The notes beneath the pieces were generated by a model, which worked only from the letters and a program-made list of their open reading frames with translations, was not told where the DNA came from and ran no database searches. 10,876 nt of DNA. It comes from Candidatus Dadabacteria bacterium UBA1144 (GTDB lineage: Bacteria > Desulfobacterota_D > UBA1144). Of the stretch, positions 1-7,518 are shown one piece after another (the first letter of the stretch is position 1; each line of letters opens with the position of its first letter). The position numbers and the translations under genes are program-made. The stretch is taken from assembly GCA_905181755.1 (NCBI GenBank), contig CAJIYY010000020.1, positions 1-10,876 of the forward strand, written 5' to 3'.

Positions 1-195
1 AAACACAAGACTTTGATAGGTGATAATGTCTTTGTAGGAAGCGACACTATGCTAGTTGCACCAATTAAGTTAGGTAAGGGATCGACGACAGGAGCCGGTT
101 CAATCTTAACTTCTGATCTACCTGATGGTACTTTAGGTATAACTAGGACGAAAGAGAAGCATATTCCTAATTGGAAAAGAAAAGCAAAGAAATAA
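1..195 (+). CDS. glmU: GlmU, bifunctional UDP-GlcNAc pyrophosphorylase / glucosamine-1-phosphate acetyltransferase, C-terminal end (5' truncated by window)
   Basis: Only the last 64 codons are present, and the frame is open from base 1. GlmU is cytoplasmic; it acetylates glucosamine-1-phosphate and then uridylylates it to UDP-GlcNAc, the precursor of peptidoglycan and lipopolysaccharide. What remains is the end of the left-handed beta-helix acetyltransferase domain. It shows hexapeptide-type repeats (IGDNVFVGSDTMLVAPIKLG, then GAGS) and the usual GlmU ending, a short segment LGITRTKEKHIPNW followed by a lysine/arginine-rich tail. The match to the end of E. coli GlmU ([20 protein letters not shown]) is close. 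The TTG at position 13 is an internal codon, not a start. glmS follows after 2 bases, and the two enzymes act in the same pathway, so co-transcription is likely. Other hexapeptide acyltransferases are possible from the repeats alone, but the tail and the glmS neighbour make GlmU by far the best call. Confidence 0.93.
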   Translation, partial: KHKTLIGDNVFVGSDTMLVAPIKLGKGSTTGAGSILTSDLPDGTLGITRTKEKHIPNWKRKAKK

Positions 196-197
196 TT

Positions 198-1988
198 ATG
201 TGCGGAATATATAGTATTTATTCAAGAAAAAAAATTAGGTTCGAGTCCTTTTTTCTCTCTTTAAAGGAGTTGGAGTACCGAGGTTATGACTCAGCTGGTA
301 TATCTTACTTAGACAACCAAAATTTTGTAACTACTAAAACAACAAAAAGTATTAGTTCACTTGAAGAGAAAATTAAAGTTGATACAAAGTCTTCACTCAT
401 TATAGGCCACACGAGGTGGGCAACTCACGGGAAGCCTTCAATTAAGAACTGTCATCCACATGCTTATAAAAGGATTCTTTTGGTTCACAATGGAATTGTA
501 GAGAATTTTCATGAGTTAAAGAAAACTAAATACTTAAAGAATAACAAGTTTCTTTCCGATACTGATTCTGAAGTAATAGTGCAATTAATTGAGTACTTTT
601 ATTCGTCCACCAACGATCTTTCCATGGCTGTTTTCGAAGTTGGTAAGATTTTAAAAGGGTCAAATGCTTTTTTGTGTATAGACAAGGAAAATCCTAACAA
701 ATTAGTTTCTTATAAAAACAAAACATCTTTGTTCTTCGGATTAAAGAAAAACAACGAGATAATTTTTTCATCTGATACAAATGCAATGAAGGTGAATTTG
801 GAGAAATACTATTTCTTAGAAAACGAGCAGATTCTAGAGGTGAATAATGGAGATTACAAATGCTTAGATAAATCTTTCAAAGAAGTTAAAATAAAATTTA
901 CAAAATTTATAAGTAGTCCTAATATGAAAACAAAATTAGATTTAAATAAGAATTCGATTACTTACAATGAAATCATGTCTCAAAAGATTTTAATTCCAGA
1001 GCTTTTTAAAAAGCAAAAAATAATTTTAGACAAGTTAAAATCAATCCCTAAACCAAAAGAGATAGTGATTATAGGTTGTGGCTCATCATATAATGCATCC
1101 ATGCTTGGAAAGTATAATTTTGAGACAATAAGCAGAATACCTACTTCTATCTATAGACCATCTGAATTTACTTTTTTTAATAAGAAATCAAATAAAATAT
1201 TATATATCTTTATATCTCAGTCGGGAGAAACTGCTGACACATGTGACTTGATAGAGGCCAATAAGAGTTTTTTTTCTAACTCTTTATCAATCGTTAATAA
1301 TCTTGACTCTAGACTAGTAAGAAATACCAAATTTAATATTAATCTATCCTTAGGTATAGAGAAAGGTGTGGCTGCAACTAAAACTTTTACCGGACAAATT
1401 TCATCTCTCTATCTAATGGCACTTTATTATTCTACTAAAAAAAACAACTTGGATTTTCCAAGTTTAGATAATACTTATGGCAAATTTTTTAAAGTTCAAG
1501 AAGATATAAAAATAATTGCTAAGAAATTCTATAAATATAAAAACTTTTTTATTCTTGGTAGAAACTATACTTATCCTGTAGCTTTAGAGGCGGCCTTAAA
1601 AATAAAAGAAATATCTTATATTCACTCTGAAGGTTCTTTATCGTCCGAGATGAAACATGGTCCGATTGCGTTATTGCATAGCAATTTCCCGATACTTTAT
1701 CTTTTGTCTGACAATAAAGATACTGTTTTAAAAGAGATAACTAATTTGTACGAAGCCCATAGTAGGTCTAAGAGAATTATCCTTTTTGGAACATTGAATT
1801 CTATTCAAAAGATAGATCCAGAATTTATTTCGAAGATAGATTACATTCCTATACCAAATGAGGCTAAAGATTTGCTACCTATATATTTTACTTTATTGGT
1901 TCAATTGCTGGCTTATCATCTTGCAAAGCTTAACAATTTATCCATTGATCAACCTAGGAATTTAGCTAAGGTAGTTACAGTAGCGTAA
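198..1988 (+). CDS. glmS: GlmS, glutamine--fructose-6-phosphate aminotransferase (isomerizing)
   Basis: GlmS converts fructose-6-phosphate and glutamine to glucosamine-6-phosphate, the entry step of amino-sugar synthesis. The product is 596 residues, near the usual 600-610. Residues 2 to about 235 are the class II glutaminase domain: Cys2 nucleophile, YRGYDSAGI (27-35), GHTRWATHG (70-78), HNGIVEN (97-103) and SDTDSEVI (120-127). Two SIS isomerase domains follow, with GCGSSYNAS (293-301), SQSGETADT (340-348), KIKEISYIHSE (468-478), KHGP (486-489) and the C-terminal tail DQPRNLAKVVTVA. Counterparts of E. coli Lys485, Glu488, His504 and Lys603 appear as K468, E471, H487 and K591. The start at 198 is fixed because Cys must become residue 1 after Met removal; an in-frame ATG at 171 would bury it and overlap glmU. 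No clear Shine-Dalgarno is seen, so coupling to glmU is likely. The glutaminase half is canonical, while the linker and parts of the isomerase half are divergent (see findings). The gene looks more AT-rich than the ribosomal genes downstream. Confidence 0.95.
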   Translation: MCGIYSIYSRKKIRFESFFLSLKELEYRGYDSAGISYLDNQNFVTTKTTKSISSLEEKIKVDTKSSLIIGHTRWATHGKPSIKNCHPHAYKRILLVHNGIVENFHELKKTKYLKNNKFLSDTDSEVIVQLIEYFYSSTNDLSMAVFEVGKILKGSNAFLCIDKENPNKLVSYKNKTSLFFGLKKNNEIIFSSDTNAMKVNLEKYYFLENEQILEVNNGDYKCLDKSFKEVKIKFTKFISSPNMKTKLDLNKNSITYNEIMSQKILIPELFKKQKIILDKLKSIPKPKEIVIIGCGSSYNASMLGKYNFETISRIPTSIYRPSEFTFFNKKSNKILYIFISQSGETADTCDLIEANKSFFSNSLSIVNNLDSRLVRNTKFNINLSLGIEKGVAATKTFTGQISSLYLMALYYSTKKNNLDFPSLDNTYGKFFKVQEDIKIIAKKFYKYKNFFILGRNYTYPVALEAALKIKEISYIHSEGSLSSEMKHGPIALLHSNFPILYLLSDNKDTVLKEITNLYEAHSRSKRIILFGTLNSIQKIDPEFISKIDYIPIPNEAKDLLPIYFTLLVQLLAYHLAKLNNLSIDQPRNLAKVVTVA

Positions 1989-2002
1989 AAGTTTATTATA
2001 AT
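1974..2002 (+). promoter_or_regulatory. Candidate sigma70-type promoter for purD, implying a leaderless transcript
   Basis: GTTACA at 1974-1979 matches 4 of 6 bases of the -35 consensus. After a 17-base spacer, TATAAT at 1997-2002 is a perfect -10. Transcription would start around 2008-2010, and the purD ATG begins at 2010. No Shine-Dalgarno precedes that ATG. The -35 lies inside the last codons of glmS. Chance TATAAT boxes are common in AT-rich DNA, so this is a prediction from spacing and match only. Confidence 0.5.
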
Positions 2003-2009
2003 TCATTAC

Positions 2010-3284
2010 ATGAAAGTTTTAGTTGTAGGATCAGGAGGTCGCGAACATGCCATCTGTTGGTCTATCTTAAAAAGCAATAAGGTATCAAAAGTCTTTTGTG
2101 CTCCAGGAAATGCTGGGATAGGTGATATCGTTGATCTAGTTAATATAGACTCAGATGATATAGCCAATTTGTTAGGCTTTGCTCTATCGAATAAAATTGA
2201 TTTGACTATTGTGGGACCAGAGCAGCCACTTTCTGTTGGAATCGTTGATTTATTTAGAGAGAATGGGCTATTAATTTTTGGTCCAAACAAGGATTCTGCT
2301 CAGCTAGAATCAAGCAAAGAATTCTCTAAAATTTTCATGAAAAAACATCATATACCAACTGCAAATTTTGAAAGTTTTTCAGATTACGACGAAGCAATAA
2401 AGTTTGTGAGTAATTCTAATTATCCTCTTGTAGTGAAGGCCGATGGACTTGCTGCAGGAAAGGGAGTCAGGGTTTGTTTTAATCTTGAGGAAGCTTCAGA
2501 ATTCTTGACCTTTTTGATGCAGGACAAGATTTTTTCTTTATCAGGTGAAAAAGTTGTTATAGAGGAGTTCTTAGAAGGAGAAGAGGCTTCTTTCTTTGTC
2601 TTTACTGATGGAAGAACAATCTTACCGCTAGACTCATCGCAGGACCATAAAAGACTCTTAGATAATGATCTAGGGCCTAATACTGGTGGAATGGGAGCCT
2701 ATTCTCCAGCTCCAATCATTGACCATGAAACAAGAGATAATATAATGAATGATATTGTCCATCCAGTCTTTGCTGGATTCAAGAAAGATTCAATTAACTA
2801 TACTGGTGTTCTCTATATTGGATTAATGATTAAGAACAAGAAGTCTAAGGTAGTGGAATTTAATTGTCGTTTTGGTGACCCTGAGACGCAGCCACTTTTA
2901 TACAGACTCGACTCTGATGCATTTGACTTGTTTTATATGACTGCAAAAGAAGAGCTGAAGGACTACAAGCTCCTTTGGAAGAAAAAGTCTTCAGTCACAG
3001 TTGTGATGGCGGCAAAGGGATATCCTGGGAAGTATGATTTAGATAAACCTATAAAGAATTTATCAAAATTGAGAACGCAAGGTGTCACAATTTTCCATGC
3101 AGGGACATCAAAGATCGACAATGAGGTTTGTATTAATGGAGGAAGAGTACTTGGTGTAACTGCGGAGGGAGATTCACTTGAGGATGCAGTTGCTCTGGTT
3201 TACGAATCTGTTTTTAAGATTGACTCAACTAATTTAGTTTACAGAAAAGACATAGGGCAGAAGGGACTAAGAAAAAAACCTTAA
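2010..3284 (+). CDS. purD: PurD, phosphoribosylamine--glycine ligase (GAR synthetase)
   Basis: PurD joins phosphoribosylamine and glycine with ATP to give glycinamide ribonucleotide, the second step of de novo purine synthesis in the cytoplasm. The 424-residue product is full length for the family. Visible landmarks are the N-terminal GSGGREHAI (7-15), the first ATP-grasp segment ADGLAAGKGV (144-153), the PLDSSQDHKRLLDNDLGPN segment (207-225) with TGGMGAYSP after it, the metal-binding EFNCRFGDPETQ (283-294), and the C-terminal KGYPG (336-340) and GGRVLGVTA (377-385). The protein ends with RKDIGQKGL and a short basic tail. The ATG at 2010 sits directly before the conserved first strand MKVLVVGSGG, so the start is secure. 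It has no ribosome-binding site; see the promoter at 1974-2002. It lies 21 bases after glmS, with no other purine gene nearby. Confidence 0.97.
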   Translation: MKVLVVGSGGREHAICWSILKSNKVSKVFCAPGNAGIGDIVDLVNIDSDDIANLLGFALSNKIDLTIVGPEQPLSVGIVDLFRENGLLIFGPNKDSAQLESSKEFSKIFMKKHHIPTANFESFSDYDEAIKFVSNSNYPLVVKADGLAAGKGVRVCFNLEEASEFLTFLMQDKIFSLSGEKVVIEEFLEGEEASFFVFTDGRTILPLDSSQDHKRLLDNDLGPNTGGMGAYSPAPIIDHETRDNIMNDIVHPVFAGFKKDSINYTGVLYIGLMIKNKKSKVVEFNCRFGDPETQPLLYRLDSDAFDLFYMTAKEELKDYKLLWKKKSSVTVVMAAKGYPGKYDLDKPIKNLSKLRTQGVTIFHAGTSKIDNEVCINGGRVLGVTAEGDSLEDAVALVYESVFKIDSTNLVYRKDIGQKGLRKKP

Positions 3285-3289
3285 TTCTC

Positions 3290-3317
3290 TTGACATACTT
3301 TTGAATTGTGGCATATT
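3290..3317 (+). promoter_or_regulatory. Candidate strong promoter of the rpsL-rpsG-fusA-tuf (str) operon
   Basis: TTGACA at 3290-3295 is a perfect -35 box. After 16 bases, CATATT at 3312-3317 matches 4 of 6 bases of the -10 and is preceded by TGG (3309-3311), an extended -10 (TGn) element. The predicted start is near 3324, giving a leader of about 18 bases that contains GAGGA (3333-3337) before the rpsL ATG at 3342. It is the only gap in the window longer than 30 bases and lies just before a highly expressed operon. No terminator is seen between purD and this promoter, so some read-through from purD is possible. Confidence 0.65.
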
Positions 3318-3341
3318 TCAAGGATTAAATATGAGGAAATT

Positions 3342-3719
3342 ATGCCTACAATAACTCAACTAGCTAAAAATGCTAGATTTACTGAAAAGAAAAAAAGTAA
3401 GTCTAGAGCATTGCAAAATAATCCCCAAAAAAGGGGTGTTTGTACTCGTGTTTATACTACTACACCAAAGAAACCAAATTCAGCTTTGAGAAAAGTTGCT
3501 AGAATCAGACTTACAAATGGGATTGAGGTAACAGGCTATATTCCTGGTGAGGGCCATAAATTACAAGAGCATTCTGTGGTTCTAATAAGGGGTGGTAGAG
3601 TTAAAGATTTACCTGGAGTTAGATATCATATAGTAAGGGGCTGTCTTGATACAACTGGTGTAGAGGGTAGAAAGCAGTCAAGATCTAAATACGGAACAAA
3701 AAAACCAAAGACTAATTAG
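3342..3719 (+). CDS. rpsL: Small ribosomal subunit protein S12
   Basis: S12 lies at the decoding centre of the 30S subunit and helps control accuracy of tRNA selection. The product is 125 residues (E. coli has 124). Landmarks are QKRGVCTRVYTTTPKKPNSA (29-48), GYIPGEGHKLQEHSVVLIRG (65-84) and GRVKDLPGVRYHIVRG (85-100), with the usual basic tail. The two lysines whose mutation gives streptomycin resistance elsewhere are present (PKKPNSA region and K88), so the sequence looks like the sensitive type. The Asp modified by RimO in E. coli is D89. The ATG at 3342 starts the standard MPTI end and follows GAGGA. An in-frame TTG at 3306 would add 12 residues that have no place in S12 and would lie inside the predicted promoter. 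It is the first gene of the str operon; rpsG follows after 13 bases. Confidence 0.98.
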   Translation: MPTITQLAKNARFTEKKKSKSRALQNNPQKRGVCTRVYTTTPKKPNSALRKVARIRLTNGIEVTGYIPGEGHKLQEHSVVLIRGGRVKDLPGVRYHIVRGCLDTTGVEGRKQSRSKYGTKKPKTN

Positions 3720-3732
3720 GGATAATTTAAAT

Positions 3733-4203
3733 ATGGCAAGAAAAGGACCAATAAAAAAACTTATACCAGCACCTGATACCAAATATAACAAGGTAGCTAT
3801 TGCTAAGTTCATTAATTCTCTAATGCTCGATGGAAAGAAAAGTATTGCTGAGGCAATTTTTTATGATTCCATGGATATTATTAAAGATAAAACAAAATCT
3901 GACCCACTAGAAGTTTTCGAAGAAGCATTTAGGAACATTCAGCCTACAGTTGAAGTTAGATCTAGGCGTGTTGGTGGTGCTACATATCAAGTTCCAGTTG
4001 AGGTTACCTCTTCTAGAAAGAATTCTTTAGCTATAAGATGGATGTTAACTGCCGCAAGAAAAAGAGATGGAAAGAGTATGGCTATAAAATTGGCTTCCGA
4101 GATTCTTGACGCTAAAGATAATAAAGGTGGAGCAGCAAAGAAGAAAGAAGATACTTTAAAAATGGCAGAGGCCAACAGAGCCTTTTCCCATTATCGTTGG
4201 TAG
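3733..4203 (+). CDS. rpsG: Small ribosomal subunit protein S7
   Basis: S7 is a primary assembly protein of the 30S head; it binds the 3' major domain of 16S rRNA and touches tRNA in the E site. The 156 residues match the common length. The family core VEVRSRRVGGATYQVPVEV (73-91) is intact, followed by LAIRWML (99-105), KKKEDTLKMAEANRAF (136-151) and the terminal HYRW. AGGG overlapping the rpsL stop codon (3718-3721) can serve as its ribosome-binding site. The rpsL-rpsG gap is 13 bases, too short for the long inter-gene RNA element that S7 binds to repress its own operon in E. coli. Confidence 0.98.
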   Translation: MARKGPIKKLIPAPDTKYNKVAIAKFINSLMLDGKKSIAEAIFYDSMDIIKDKTKSDPLEVFEEAFRNIQPTVEVRSRRVGGATYQVPVEVTSSRKNSLAIRWMLTAARKRDGKSMAIKLASEILDAKDNKGGAAKKKEDTLKMAEANRAFSHYRW

Positions 4204-4215
4204 GTCGTATTAAAA

Positions 4216-6288
4216 ATGAGTAAAGATTTAAGTTTAGTAAGAAATATTGGTATTGTTGCACATATTGATGCTGGAAAAACAACCACTACAGAAAGAATAT
4301 TATTTTACACAGGTAAAAGTTATAAAATAGGCGAAGTTCATGATGGTGCAGCAACTATGGATTGGATGGAGCAGGAAAGAGAAAGAGGTATTACAATTAC
4401 ATCCGCAACAACTGCTTGCAGTTGGGATGGAATAGATATAAATATTATTGATACACCCGGCCACGTTGATTTTACGATTGAAGTTGAGCGTTCATTAAAA
4501 GTTCTAGATGGTGCATGTGTAGTTTTTGATAGTGTAGGTGGAGTTGAGCCTCAATCAGAAACTGTTTGGAGGCAAGCCGATAGATACAATGTTCCAAGAA
4601 TGTGTTTCGTTAATAAAATGGATCGTACCGGAGCAAACTTTCAAAGGACAGTAGATCAAATAAAATCTCGTTTAGGCTCAAACCCAGTAAGGCTACATCT
4701 GCCTTATTTTAAAGATGACCTTTTCGAGGGCATTATCGATTTAATTGAAATGAAGTTAGCAATCTGGGATGGAGAATCATTAGGTGCAAAATTTGAATTA
4801 ATGCCTGTTCCTGAGGATATCCTAGAAGAAGCAAGGCAAACAAGAGACAATATGCTCGAATTGCTTTCAGATAATGATGAAACAATAATGGAAGACTATT
4901 TGGAAGGGAAAGATATTGATAGAGATAGAATAATTGCTGCAATAAGAAAGCAAACAATTAATCTTGAGATTGTTCCCGTAATCTGCGGATCAGCTTTTAA
5001 GAATAAAGGCGTACAGCTTCTTTTGGATGCTGTTAAAAGGTATCTGCCATCTCCCTTAGATCTTCCCCCAATCAAAGGGACAGACCCTGACGATGAATTA
5101 AAAGAAATGGAAAGAAAACCAAGTGAAGATGAACCGCTTTCAGCTTTAGCATTTAAAATTATGACCGACCCTTTTGTTGGGACCATCACATATGTGAGAG
5201 TATATTCTGGAGTTCTAAAAGCTGGGTCTGCAGTTTATAATCCTACAAAAAATGCTACTGAAAGAGTTGGAAGATTACTTAAAATGCATGCAGACAAGAG
5301 AGAGGATATTACTTTTGTAGCTGCAGGTGATATAGCAGCAGCTGTAGGTCTTAAAAATACTTATACTGGTGAAACTCTATGTGACAAAAATAATCCGATA
5401 GTTTTAGAAAGTTTAAATTTTCCAGAACCTGTAATATCTGTTGCAATTGAACCTAACACAAAAGCAGATCAAGAAAAATTAGGAATGGCTCTTAGCAAAT
5501 TAGCAATAGAAGATCCTTCATTTAAAGTTAAGGTTGATCATGACACAAATCAAACAATTATTGCTGGAATGGGTGAACTGCATTTAGAAATCATTGTAGA
5601 TAGACTAAAGAGGGAATTTAGTGTTGAGTCAAATGTCGGAGCACCACAAGTTGCATATAGGGAAACAATAAGAAAAGAAGCAGAGGCAGAGCAGAAGTAT
5701 ATAAAACAAACTGGCGGTAAGGGCCAGTATGGTCATGTGAAAATAAGAATCGAGCCACTTGAGACAGGTGGAGGTTTTGAATTTGTTGATAAAATTAAAG
5801 GTGGAACAATTCCAAAGGAATTTATTCCGGCTGTAGAGAAAGGCGTCAAGGAAGCTATGGTTGGTGGAGTTGTTGCAGGTTATGAAGTTGTAGATGTAAA
5901 AGTAACACTTTATGATGGCTCTTTTCATGATGTTGATTCATCAGAAATGGCATTTAAAATTGCAGGGTCTTTAGCATTCAAAGATGCTATCAGAAGAGCA
6001 GGACCTGTTGTTCTAGAACCAGTAATGAAAGTTGAAGTCGTTGTTCCTGAAGACTTTATGGGAACTGTTATTGGGGATTTAAATTCAAGAAGAGGAAGAA
6101 TTCATGGCACAGAATCAAGAGGGGAGCTACAAGAAGTTCAAACAGAAGTTCCATTATCTGAAATGTTCGGATATGCAACTGATGTACGTTCCTTGACAGA
6201 AGGCCGTGCAACATTTACAATGGAGTTTTCAACTTATAGTGATGTGCCACAGCATATTTACGAAAAGATGAAATTAGAAGAAGCGTAA
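4216..6288 (+). CDS. fusA: Elongation factor G
   Basis: EF-G is the cytoplasmic translocation GTPase; it moves tRNAs and mRNA through the ribosome and, with the recycling factor, splits terminated ribosomes. The 690 residues fit the family. GTPase motifs are G1 AHIDAGKT (15-22), G2 RGIT (57-60), G3 DTPGH (79-83), G4 NKMD (133-136) and G5 GSA (258-260). The switch 1 segment [20 protein letters not shown] (39-58) is typical. Domain II follows from roughly residue 290. Domain IV begins near residue 499 with [10 protein letters not shown] and contains the [15 protein letters not shown] segment. The C-terminal domain shows [10 protein letters not shown] and the [15 protein letters not shown] segment. 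It starts 12 bases after rpsG. It is the canonical single-chain form, with no sign of the paralogue split into translocation-only and recycling-only copies. Confidence 0.98.
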   Translation: [690 protein letters not shown]

Positions 6289-6299
6289 TGTCATTATTC

Positions 6300-6306
6300 A
6301 GGAGGG
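6300..6306 (+). promoter_or_regulatory. Strong Shine-Dalgarno of tuf (AGGAGGG)
   Basis: AGGAGGG is the longest anti-16S match in the window and lies 9-10 bases before the tuf ATG, slightly beyond the usual optimum. It fits the need for EF-Tu in large excess over ribosomes while being read from the same mRNA as the ribosomal proteins. Confidence 0.8.
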
Positions 6307-6315
6307 ACATATAAT

Positions 6316-7509
6316 ATGTCTAAGGAAAAATTTGAGAGGAATAAACCTCATTGTAATATAGGAACAATTGGTCACGTAGATCATGGTAAAACTACTTTAA
6401 CTGCAGCTATAAGTATGACTCTAGCTAAAGCAAGTGGTAACACAGCTATGACATATGCTGATATTGACAATGCTCCAGAAGAGAAAGAAAGAGGTATAAC
6501 AATTAATACTGCTCACGTAGAATATGAAACTGAAGCTAGACATTATGCCCACGTTGATTGTCCTGGTCATGCTGATTATGTAAAAAATATGATAACTGGT
6601 GCTGCTCAAATGGATGGTGGAATTTTAGTTGTAAGTGCTACAGATGGACCAATGCCACAAACTAGAGAGCATATTCTGCTTGCTAGGCAAGTTGGTGTTC
6701 CAAAATTAGTTATTTTCCTAAATAAAGTTGATCAATTAGGTGGAGATTTAGAATTAGTAGAATTAGTAGAACTTGAGGTTCGTGAATTGTTAACAGAATA
6801 TGGATTTGATGGCGACAATACACCGATAGTTTCTGGGTCAGCTTTGGCTGCTGTAGAGGGAACTGATGCTAAGACAGGTGAAGAAGCAATTATAGAATTA
6901 ATGGCAAAAGTTGATGAATGGATACCTCAGCCTGAAAGAGCGCTTGATAAACCTTTCTCATTAGCTATTGAAGACGTTTTTTCAATTTCTGGAAGAGGAA
7001 CTGTTGTTACAGGAAGAGTAGAGCAAGGAAAAATTAATTCTGGTGATAAGATTCAAATTGTTGGAATTAAAGATACTACAGAAACTACAGCAACAAGTCT
7101 TGAAATGTTTAGAAAGATTTTAGATTATGCTGAAGCTGGTGATAATGTTGGTGTTCTTTTAAGAGGCATTGAAAAAGATGACGTCGAAAGAGGACAAGTA
7201 TTATGCGCACCAGGTTCTATTCTGCCACATAAAAAGTTTGAAGCAGAAGTTTACGTTCTAAAGAAAGAAGAGGGTGGAAGACATACTCCTTTCTTTAAGG
7301 GATATAGACCACAATTTTACTTTAGAACTACAGACGTAACAGGCTCTATTGAATTAGGTGAAGGAATAGAGATGGTTATGCCTGGAGATAATACGAAGAT
7401 GAATGTAGATTTAATAGTTCCGGTAGCTATGGTTGAAGGTCTTAAGTTCTCTATTAGAGAGGGCGGAAGAACAGTAGGTGCAGGAGTAATAACAAAGATT
7501 ACTGAGTAA
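6316..7509 (+). CDS. tuf: Elongation factor Tu
   Basis: EF-Tu is the GTPase that delivers aminoacyl-tRNA to the ribosomal A site. The 397 residues are full length. Motifs are G1 GHVDHGKT (19-26), G2 RGIT (59-62), G3 DCPGH (81-85) including the catalytic His85, G4 NKVD (136-139) and G5 SGSAL (173-177). Domains II and III follow (SISGRGTVVTGRVEQG; GGRHTPFFKGYRPQFYFRT; REGGRTVGAGVITKI). The region after NKVD is unusual in sequence (QLGGDLELVELVEL) but has the normal length; the DNA there contains two direct copies of a 9-base unit at 6751-6768. The start is fixed by the strong Shine-Dalgarno and the family N-terminus MSKEKFERNKPHCNIGTIGH. It lies 27 bases after fusA and 25 before rpsJ, joining the str and S10 clusters. 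Many proteobacteria have a second tuf copy, which cannot be judged here. Confidence 0.99.
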   Translation: MSKEKFERNKPHCNIGTIGHVDHGKTTLTAAISMTLAKASGNTAMTYADIDNAPEEKERGITINTAHVEYETEARHYAHVDCPGHADYVKNMITGAAQMDGGILVVSATDGPMPQTREHILLARQVGVPKLVIFLNKVDQLGGDLELVELVELEVRELLTEYGFDGDNTPIVSGSALAAVEGTDAKTGEEAIIELMAKVDEWIPQPERALDKPFSLAIEDVFSISGRGTVVTGRVEQGKINSGDKIQIVGIKDTTETTATSLEMFRKILDYAEAGDNVGVLLRGIEKDDVERGQVLCAPGSILPHKKFEAEVYVLKKEEGGRHTPFFKGYRPQFYFRTTDVTGSIELGEGIEMVMPGDNTKMNVDLIVPVAMVEGLKFSIREGGRTVGAGVITKITE

Positions 7510-7513
7510 ATTT

Positions 7514-7518
7514 AGGAG
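7514..7518 (+). promoter_or_regulatory. Ribosome-binding-site-like AGGAG before rpsJ, unusually distant
   Basis: AGGAG is the only good anti-16S match in the 25-base tuf-rpsJ gap, but 16 bases separate it from the rpsJ ATG. A weaker AAGAGA at 7521-7526 is nearer. No ATG, GTG or TTG in frame lies at a better distance. Confidence 0.4.

Noticed and set aside
171..197. Upstream in-frame ATG that would lengthen GlmS by nine residues and overlap glmU
   Set aside because: The glutaminase needs Cys directly after the initiator Met. The ATG at 198 gives MCGIYS, and the longer form would block the nucleophile.
196..197. Possible glmS ribozyme or other riboswitch before glmS
   Set aside because: Only 2 bases separate glmU and glmS, leaving no room for a ribozyme or riboswitch.
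2006..2290. Minus-strand open frames (also near 3987-4175, 4733-5189, 5629-5928, 6421-6609, 8107-8331, 8562-8913 and 10075-10275)
   Set aside because: Each is fully antisense to a well-recognised gene, shows no protein family, and has a composition expected of a shadow frame.
3255..3284. Possible terminator at the end of purD
   Set aside because: Only a four-pair AAGG/CCTT stem with a long loop and no U-run; too weak to call.
3306..3341. TTG start giving a 137-residue S12
   Set aside because: The added residues match nothing in S12 and lie within the predicted promoter; ATG 3342 has a ribosome-binding site and the family N-terminus.
3423..3436. CCCC-A6-GGGG hairpin inside rpsL
   Set aside because: A four-pair stem within conserved codons (Asn-Pro-Gln-Lys-Arg-Gly); it has no U-run after it and is explained by the protein sequence.
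6751..6768. Two direct copies of a 9-base unit in tuf, possibly a small duplication
   Set aside because: EF-Tu keeps its normal length between NKVD and EVREL, so this is codon repetition of Glu-Leu-Val and not an insertion.
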